Source: Plazaster borealis (taxonomy: Eukaryota > Echinodermata > Asteroidea > Forcipulatida > Labidiasteridae). From it: a stretch of DNA of 64,000 nucleotides. Below the pieces are notes generated by a model. That model saw only the letters and a program-made list of their open reading frames with translations. It searched no databases and had not been told where the DNA came from. Positions 56,886 through 64,000 of this stretch are shown piece by piece; the stretch's first letter is position 1, and the number at the start of each line of letters is the position of its first letter. The DNA lies in NCBI GenBank assembly GCA_021014325.1, contig CM037475.1:775001-839000 (forward strand), written 5' to 3'. A program made the position numbers and the translations under genes.

Positions 56886-57079
56886 CTTTATATTTTTAAA
56901 ATGATATGAATGAATGAAATATAATTGGAATTCTATGAATACTAATGAAGTACAAGTCGAAGAGGAATTGTATTATTTCCTACTCGATGGCATGTGGATC
57001 ACACAATACATTCCAAGGTTGTATTGTTATTCAAATAGGTTCAAAGGGAAATGTCCGTATATAGAGGTTTTACTTACAG

Positions 57080-57206
57080 TCACGTGATGTTATCACGTGA
57101 TTATGTGTTTAAGACGCCATATTGCCGGTCAATGCCCAGCGGCAAGATCCTCCCCCTGACCGGCAAGATGGCTGCCGTTGCGGTAGGCGGGGCTATAGTG
57201 ACGTCA
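57080..57206. promoter_or_regulatory. Cluster of promoter-type motifs
   Basis: Within 127 bp are two TCACGTGA E-boxes (57080-57087, 57093-57100), AAGATGGCTGCC (YY1-like), GGCGGGGC (Sp1-like) and TGACGTCA (57199-57206, CREB-like). No coding exon is visible on either side, so this may be part of a repeat instead of an active promoter. Confidence 0.4.
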
Positions 57207-57247
57207 GCTGTAAAGTCATATAGTTTTTTATTAAACAGTAGGCCTAT

Positions 57248-57365
57248 AGACTGTGCAAGTCTCGCGCATAATTCGAACTTCCGGGACCGTTGTGGTCCCA
57301 ACCATATGAAGTTTTACGTGGGCGAGATTTAGCGCAAGACGATATGCGCAAGACTTGCACAGTCT
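57248..57365. repeat. Short inverted-repeat element
   Basis: AGACTGTGCAAGTCTCGCGC at the left is matched in inverse by GCGCAAGACTTGCACAGTCT at the right, with a second inner pair (GGGACCGTTGTGGTCCC). It directly follows the motif cluster. Confidence 0.7.
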
Positions 57366-58430
57366 AATTGGAGGGTTCAAAACCCAGCACCGGGCTATTC
57401 ATAGAATTCCAATTGTATTTCATTCATTCAAATAATTTAAAATTCTTTTTCATAACATTCGTAGAATTTTTGAGAGGGATTGCATTTTCAAAGTAAGAAA
57501 TAAACACTGTGTGATGTTCAACAAATTAAACAAGGTATAAATCGTTTGAGGAACTCCCTTTTATTATCATTAACATATGACAAGGTAGAATGAAACTTAG
57601 AATGGCAGTAACATGTAGTAAACTGGCCTATGTGTGTATATATTTTTTAAGTTCACCATTTTAGACTCAATATGTATATGAATATAGAACAGTTTATAGC
57701 TTTTCCACAATAAATTAACCCCTTTTTGTTGCTTAATTAAATCATTTGTAAGGTTGTCAGAATCCTGTAAAAGAGCCAAGTAAACAACTTGTTGACGGGG
57801 GATTTGGATATAACGCTGACTTGTCCATAGATTGTACACATACCTGGTTGTAGACAAACGCAATATAATTTGTAATTTTTTCAGATATCAGATCAGTGAC
57901 TTATTCTCAACATATTAAGCAAATACTTGTTGACCAAAAATTGTAATGTACTGCCCTTTAGGGCGCACTACACTAATACATAGGCAAAACTTCGTGCGCC
58001 AAACTGATTACCATTATTTATATGCCTTTTTAAAATAGTAATTTGTGGGGGGTCATGCAATAGGTTGGGCAATTAAGTTATCACAAGCAAGGGGGTTCTG
58101 TGCTTCAACTTTTGAGGAGAATTTGATAAATTTAGGCTTTAAAGTTTGTCCTATTTAGTTTGGGACGTGGAGGGATGCCTCATGAAAACTGGCAGCAAGT
58201 CGGTTTGGGGAAAGCACATTTTGGGGTGGGTTACTTTCTGGGGCAATTAGCAACATTTCCAAACGGCTGACCTGCCAAAAATCTGAAGTTTAGTTGTCTG
58301 AAAACATATGTGATTGGTTTTGAGGGGTTGGAAAGAGTCCAGGGGACCTCCATTCAACTATTTAGACCCTTTGAGAAAGGATTGTGTACATGAGGCAAAT
58401 GTTCATACGCTACATACAACAACCTGCTGC
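57366..58430. other. Intergenic, dispersed repeat at 58040-58320
   Basis: The only recognised content is the relative of the 29590-29860 segment. The rest is AT-rich, with no gene. Confidence 0.5.
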
Positions 58431-59140
58431 CTTAACGGATAACCTTTAATTGTAATAGAGATTTAAAGCAATCGTACTATTGAATGTCAAACAAAACACA
58501 GTTCTTACCAACATCAGAATACATTTATTGACTCTATTCTCGCATCATTAAACTACAAATAGTTCTGTAAAAATACATTGTCAGTAGAAAAATTAAAATA
58601 CAAGAACAAGAAAATCAGAAGGTTTGTGATAATCAGATTTGGACAAAGTATCCACGCAGAGTTACTTTGTTCTGAATAGCAGAGTTTAGTAATTAATTAA
58701 ATTGAATAAAGACTTACAATTAGCCGACATCAACCAGTTATATTGAAGGAATAAACAAACTAAAGACTACAAAATGTTGTTAGTACTTATTTTTATTTGC
58801 GTTTGTAATCCAATCGATTTTGTTTTATAAACACGGTAAATACGTCATTTGCCCAGTAGGCCTAGTCTATACGTTCTAATCATATCGCATATCACTCAGA
58901 TGCATCCAGGATTGGCTGAAGGAGTAAAGCTCTTTTACACCAACAGCTTGACCAGGCATGGCTTCACGGTTGGCAAAAACTTATAATATGATTTCATGGT
59001 TTTGGTGGGTTTATTTGCTGTTAATTGTTTCATATGTCTCCTAATAGGCTATTAGCCTACACTGTTTACTGCAAATTTGAAACATTGCGGTGTCCCTTCA
59101 GGGCCACCATAGAATAGAGAACTTTTAAACAGTAGGTCCT

Positions 59141-61034
59141 AGGGGTGCACCCCACTAATTCCACTCCCATAGCATTCAGTGCAAAAGGCTAAATATTCAA
59201 AAATACACGAAAAATACTTAAAAGTCTCACAGCTTTTTACAGTAAAGGGAAAAGCATTAATTGACTCTTGAACTTTTATTCTCTTCTCAATTTAATATGG
59301 GGAGTCCCTGGTCCCGTCGAGTTATTCTTCCTCCAAATAAAAACACCCCTACACCGGTTTTAATTTTCCAAACGTCCGAGCATCAATCTTGAAAAATGTC
59401 CGTACAACTCTCGGCGAATAGGAACATTTTTCAGGGCCTATGTCATCCAAAATACCTCAAGTTGGAAGTCAACAACCCCCAGGTTACAATTGGGCAACAT
59501 TTTTACACTCTACCCCTTTTATTTGGGCTCTCAAATCTGTCTAATATATACGGAGCCCCTAAAGGGACAGGTAAAATAAAATTTAAAAAGGTAAAAAAAA
59601 TGTTGAAATTATTTCGTCCCCTCGAAATATCATTTCGTTCCCTCGAAATGTTATTTCGTTCCCACGAAATAGCATTTCGAGGGGACGAAATAATATTTCG
59701 AGGGAACGAAATAGTATTTCGAGGAATGAAATAATATTTCGAGGGGACGAAATAATATTTCGAGGGAACGAAATCATTTCATTCCCTCGAAATATTATTT
59801 CATTCCCCCGAAATAGTATTTCGTTCCCTCGAAATATTATTTCGTTCCCTCGAAATATTATTTCGTCCCCTCGAAATATTATTTCATTCCCTCGAAATAT
59901 TAATTCGAGGGGACGAAATAAGTTATTTCGTGGGAATGAAATATTATTTCGGGGGAATGAAATAATATTTCGAGGGAATGAAATGATTTCGTTCCTCGAA
60001 GTAATATTTCGAGGGAACGAAATAATTTAGCTGGTACGGAGTCTTTGATATGCCAAGAGAATTTCTGGGATATTAAAATTTCTGGGATATTAAAATCTTT
60101 ATTTCAGTGTATTTTTTCCGTATTCGATTACAACTACATCGTGTCGTCTTTCGCTAACTTTCCTAATTTAGCGAAGTAAATAATAGAACGCCAATTAGAC
60201 TGGTTGACAGCCCTTTTGTTGGCAAGAATGAATCTTATCTTTATCCCTTGTAATTTGTTATTCATTTTTTTCTTTGTACGCCTAAAACTTAAGACTTATA
60301 CAGAATTCTATCAACCTTTCTCTACTCACTCTACTTGAGACTATAATGCAACTTCCATTTAATTATTAAGAAAACGACCTGAATCCCCCGGGGAAAAAAA
60401 CCCAAAGCAAACAACATCAGCAACAAACCCCCAAAAAAAAAAAAAAAAAAAAAAACACACAAAAAAACAAAAAAAAACCCAAAGAAACACATTAAGAGGT
60501 TGTTATTTTTACGGCAATCTCGTAATGATACTTGGAAATTAAATGGCATATAAAAGCCTCCGTAGCCTCTCAATTATTTCGAGGGAACGAAATAATATTT
60601 CGTTCCCACGAAATAATATATCAATTCGTTCCCTCGAAATATTATTTCATTCCCTCGAAATGTTATTTCGAGGGAACGAAATAACATTTCGAGGGAATGA
60701 AATAAGTTATTACGTGGGAACGAAATATTATTTCGAGGGAACGAAATACTATTTCGAGGGAATGAAATAATATTTCGAGGGAATGAAATGATTTCGTTCC
60801 CTCGAAATGCTATTTCGAGGGAACGAAATCATTTCGTGGGAACGAAATAACATTTCGAGGGAACGAAATGATATTTCGAGGGAACGAAATAATATTTCGA
60901 GGGAATGAAATAATATTTCGAGGGAACGAAATAATGTTAACATTTATTTTACCTTTTCAAATTTTATTTTACCTGTCCCTTTAGGGGCTCCGTAAATATA
61001 GGATATTTTGAGGGCCTACAAAGGGTGCACCCCT
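59141..61034. mobile_element. Element with AGGGGTGCACCC ends, interrupted
   Basis: Ends AGGGGTGCACCCC and its inverse bound an insert in unit C. Its left part (59190-59545) matches 52285-52620 inside the unit B foldback element (shared TTTAATATGGGGAGTCCC and CCTCAAGTTGGAAGTCAACA). It has itself been split by the element at 59551-60992. Confidence 0.65.
59551..60992. mobile_element. Foldback element with ATTTCG/CGAAAT arrays
   Basis: The 1.44-kb element has inverted ends CGGAGCCCCTAAAGGGACAG then GTAAAATAAAATTT. Each arm carries a long array of a roughly 21-bp unit built on ATTTCGAGGGAACGAAAT, itself a palindrome-ended motif, in both orientations: 59611-60028 and 60572-60946. A unique centre of about 540 bp lies between. 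The related sequence at about 52610-52640 shows the empty site. Flanks are a TA-rich imperfect 8-9-bp duplication. No coding capacity. Confidence 0.82.
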
Positions 61035-61870
61035 AGGCCTATATCACGTACACTTATTTTCTCTGTGTGTATACTAGCTATTTGATGGTGTTTATTGAAT
61101 GTACAAACTTGGTGGCGCTGCTGCAAAAGAAACGGTCCGAAATTAAAACCCTTTAGGAAATGTTATTATTGAGTAAAAACCACTATAATTATTCACCTGA
61201 GCCTCTCCAGCACCCCTTGATGCAGCCGACCGACTCGGTCGCGGCTAGTGATACACTCTCACTTTGTAAAGATAAGGTAACACAAAGAAATACCAAAATG
61301 CTCACAACAAATGGCTTACTATTTGCACCACGGTGAACAAAGAGGGCGCATGATTTAAATCATTCGCGTTTCTGGCTGGCTCAAGGTTGAGAGGGGTACG
61401 GGGTCAGTTGATGCAGCAAGTGGTGTGTAGTTTAGAAAGGGGGAAAATGTCCCCACCCTCCCATCCCCATTTTCCCGGTTCAGTATAAGAACTGTCGACC
61501 CTTTTACATGGTGTGCCCTTTTTAAAGTCCGTTTGGTTAAATAAATAGAATGGTTAATCTTGGTTAGGGGCACAATATATTCACAAATGGCTTAAACAGA
61601 TGGATAGAGGCCCCCTAGGCCAAAGAAAACAGCCTACTATGAAAAGTAATAGTTCAAAATTAGACATGATCAAGAAGAACTGTAATAATATACATAATTA
61701 GGCTTAGTTTGCATGCAGTGAGGTCTGGCCACCATTGGGTTGGTTTTACAGTACGAGTAGCGTGCAATAAACCCTGAAAACCTGTGTATAACAGTTTTTC
61801 ATTTATATGGTCAATCATCAACAGGGACAGTTGTCACTGAGGAAAACTCCGGACTCGGGATTCTACACTC

Positions 61871-62024
61871 CAATCGTTTCAACCCATATCTTAACCCAAA
61901 TGTAGAATCTTGAGCCCGCGAAGTGAGCAGTGGTGCAAATAGCTTACTAATACTATTTGCACCACTGCTCACTTCGCGGGCTCAAGATTCTACATTTAGG
62001 TTAAGATATGGGTTGAAACGATTG
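61871..62024. repeat. Near-perfect 154-bp palindrome
   Basis: Arms of 72 bp (CAATCGTTTCAACCCATATC ... GCAAATAG) are inverted around a 10-base spacer at 61943-61952, with one or two mismatches. It could form a long hairpin in single-stranded DNA or RNA. Confidence 0.9.
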
Positions 62025-62069
62025 TTCGCTTCTAAACCCTGCAGCCCGCTTGCCACGCCAACAAAGCAA

Positions 62070-62162
62070 TAGGACACCCCAAACCCCCATTACTCACCAA
62101 ACCCCCATTTCTCACCAAGCCCCATTTCTCACCAAAACTCCCCATTGCTCACCCCAACCTCA
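62070..62162. repeat. C-rich short repeat (CACCAAACCCCCATTTCT)
   Basis: Four to five copies of an 18-19-bp unit containing CCCCATT(T/A)CTCACCAA form a strongly strand-asymmetric C/A-rich tract. Confidence 0.75.
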
Positions 62163-64000
62163 ATGACGGCTCAAAGCCTGAAACGCCCGACGCCCTTCGA
62201 AAGGCCTACGTCAACACTGCTAGATAGTCTAGACTTGGAAAAGCTTCGTTCTGAAGCTTGAGCTCTACGCTCAGTAAAATTCTCCAGTTAAGTCTGATGC
62301 CGAGGAAGACCCTGTATCGGTTCTGACTACGCCCTCTCAGAGCCTTTGAACGTCTGCTGACTTCTCACATCTTTAAGTTGGCCAAAGGTCATTGACTGCT
62401 GCTCAGTGACCCCCAATATTGACTCACGTGGGCAGGATAGCGCAGTCATCTCGACCCGCTGATGCTGCGAGATACAGTTAGTTGAACTGCTGTCTCCCGT
62501 TTACGGCTTAAGTTTATTGGCCAAGAGCTTGCGGTTAGATGTCATCGGATGAAGCAACGAAAGGAACTATAAACAAAGAAACCCATCCGCCAAATCATTT
62601 GCTGATGAAATAGCAAAATTCTTCCATTCTCTCCACGGCACCTGCCGGTCCATTTCTCGTTTGTCCAGCTTAGGGATGACAACCAATGAAGGACCCCTCC
62701 CTGCAGAGTTTGCCAATGGTGTGATTATATAGACAGTGGATCACTGCCAGAGACCTCGTCACCTGAAATGTCTTCTTGTAGGACGACCTACATAGCTTGC
62801 TCGATCTCCCGCTCCTCACCTGCACAAGATTGTTTTTCCTTTGTTGTTGTTCTTTCTTTAGGACCTGATATAGGAGCCTCCTAACCTCACCGACCAACGA
62901 TCTGGTCTCGTCTAAAACGTAACTGGCATTCCTTCCTCGTGACATGGGCCTCTGACTGCTCCATATATGTTTAATACACTTTTGTACCCGTTGCAAGATA
63001 TCGGCCTGGATTACACTACTTGAGTGATAGCCCGGCCGCCATGATTGTGGCCTGCAATCAAGCACGACCTCATCACTGCCAAAACATACAAGTCGACCGT
63101 CCCATCCGATATACGACCACACGCAAGCGCCATGCTTTCCCATGTTAGACACCTGTCATTAAGGATGTATTGCTCTACCTGCGGACCCAGCCGATTAAAA
63201 CTTGACATCATTCGTAGTTCTGATTTTACCTCCTTGTCCATAGAATTAGTTTTCCGTGTATGGGGTCATCACCCTCCGTGTGATGCTGTACGTGTGCCCT
63301 ATCGATCAAAACTTGACTACACCATCCGGGGATAAGTCGCCGTCTAGAGATCACCCCCAACCGTATGATGGCCGTCAACCGGCTTTGCAACAGAAAACCC
63401 TCCAAACCACCTCTTCTGGGCTCTTCAATGCTGGAAGTTGTATGATAACCGTCGAGTCTGCCGTTAAGCTCAGCCTGACTTTTACGTGAGAGCTACGGAA
63501 GGGAAGATTAAACTGCCATAATGCATCCAAATCATACATGTATTTAAATTCGGCCCCAACTCTACTGGAATGTCTAAACCATGCGTCTGCCTGCAATGCT
63601 CTCAGCAACACTTAGAGCCTCCGACGCAGCTAATTCCCCCACGTCGTCATCTGCACTTTATGTCCAAGATCCTGTTGCACAATGCCGCTGCTCAATATTA
63701 GTTAATGATAGGGCCTCCTGACACAACTCCCTAAATTTGGCGATAACCAACGCAACGGTATTTTAACGGCACCGTGTAGGACAGACTGCAGATATCACGA
63801 CACGAAATAGACCAACTAAGTTCCGCAGCCCATGATGGAAACATTTCCACGGACATGTAATAAATTGTTTAATTCCACCATATGCAAAACCACCGCGTTA
63901 GGCTTGTGAGCTTGACAACAAGATATTCCGCCCAACGCGCCCATCTTCGCCCTCCTTCCACGCTCCAATGAACATCCTATGAGGCTGGCCAACCAAAGCC
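62163..64000. other. GC-richer stretch without a supportable gene
   Basis: Base composition is visibly more even here than in the AT-rich sequence to the left. Open frames are short. The longest is a minus-strand frame of 160 codons at 62670-63152 with no domain I recognise, and splice signals do not organise the fragments. A decayed retroelement is possible (an FADEIAKFFHSL-like stretch is readable at about 62597), but I cannot name a family. Confidence 0.4.

Larger units (their letters stand above)
58430..61320. repeat. Partial segmental unit C
   Basis: 58430-59130 and 61060-61320 match the unit A stretch from about 31190 to 32140, the flank beyond the gene's 3' end. The unit is interrupted by a nested insertion at 59141-61034. 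The coding exons are missing. Confidence 0.8.

Noticed and set aside
62670..63152. A 160-codon minus-strand ORF
   Set aside because: No domain, no splice context and no similarity I can name. Its length is within what chance allows in more GC-rich DNA.
63490..64000. Possible remnant of a hydrolase domain of a tyrosine-recombinase retroelement on the minus strand
   Set aside because: Only a vague VVLHMVE-like phrase is readable and several frame changes would be needed, so the resemblance is too weak to report as a feature.

Overview
The window reads as animal genomic DNA, most likely from an echinoderm and perhaps a sea star. The grounds are short phase-1 exons with GT-AG introns, AT-rich introns, and a dense load of TTAA-flanked miniature elements, tRNA-derived SINEs and foldback elements. 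Species assignment is inference, since no ribosomal or mitochondrial marker is present.

Region 1 (1 to about 26.1 kb, + strand) is the 3' part of one large gene for a type I membrane protein. I place 17 coding exons. They encode an EGF module, a CUB domain split over two exons, twelve more EGF modules (three with calcium-binding signatures), one transmembrane helix and a cytoplasmic tail ending in a PDZ-ligand-like TTL. Every EGF and CUB exon is symmetric phase 1-1. The start of the gene lies upstream of the window. Its introns hold a 2.9-kb 24-bp minisatellite inside the CUB domain, several further minisatellites (three close to 3' splice sites), a Harbinger-like MITE, a hAT-like MITE, TTAA-flanked MITEs, a tRNA-SINE and a complete 4.7-kb non-autonomous LTR retrotransposon on the opposite strand.

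Region 2 (about 26.1 to 30.9 kb) is intergenic and holds dispersed repeats only.

Region 3 (about 30.9 to 61.3 kb) is a decayed head-to-tail array of a roughly 7-kb unit carrying a small secreted-protein gene on the - strand. Unit A (30.9-37.9 kb) has an intact three-exon gene of 140 residues with TATA and CCAAT elements. Unit B (47.3-55.7 kb) has a paralogue with a one-base frameshift and no recognisable first exon. Partial units lie at 44.3-47.3, 55.7-56.7 and 58.4-61.3 kb. Comparing units exposes insertions and their empty sites: foldback elements in the second introns of A and B, a solo LTR with a GTAA duplication, and a CR1/L2-like LINE 3' end. A 5'-truncated L1/Tx1-type LINE lies between units A and B.

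Region 4 (61.3-64 kb) has a 154-bp near-perfect palindrome and then a more GC-rich stretch with no gene I can support.

The strongest observations are the tandem secreted-protein family, the foldback elements whose arms are built from unrelated tandem repeats, and the minisatellites beside splice acceptors.
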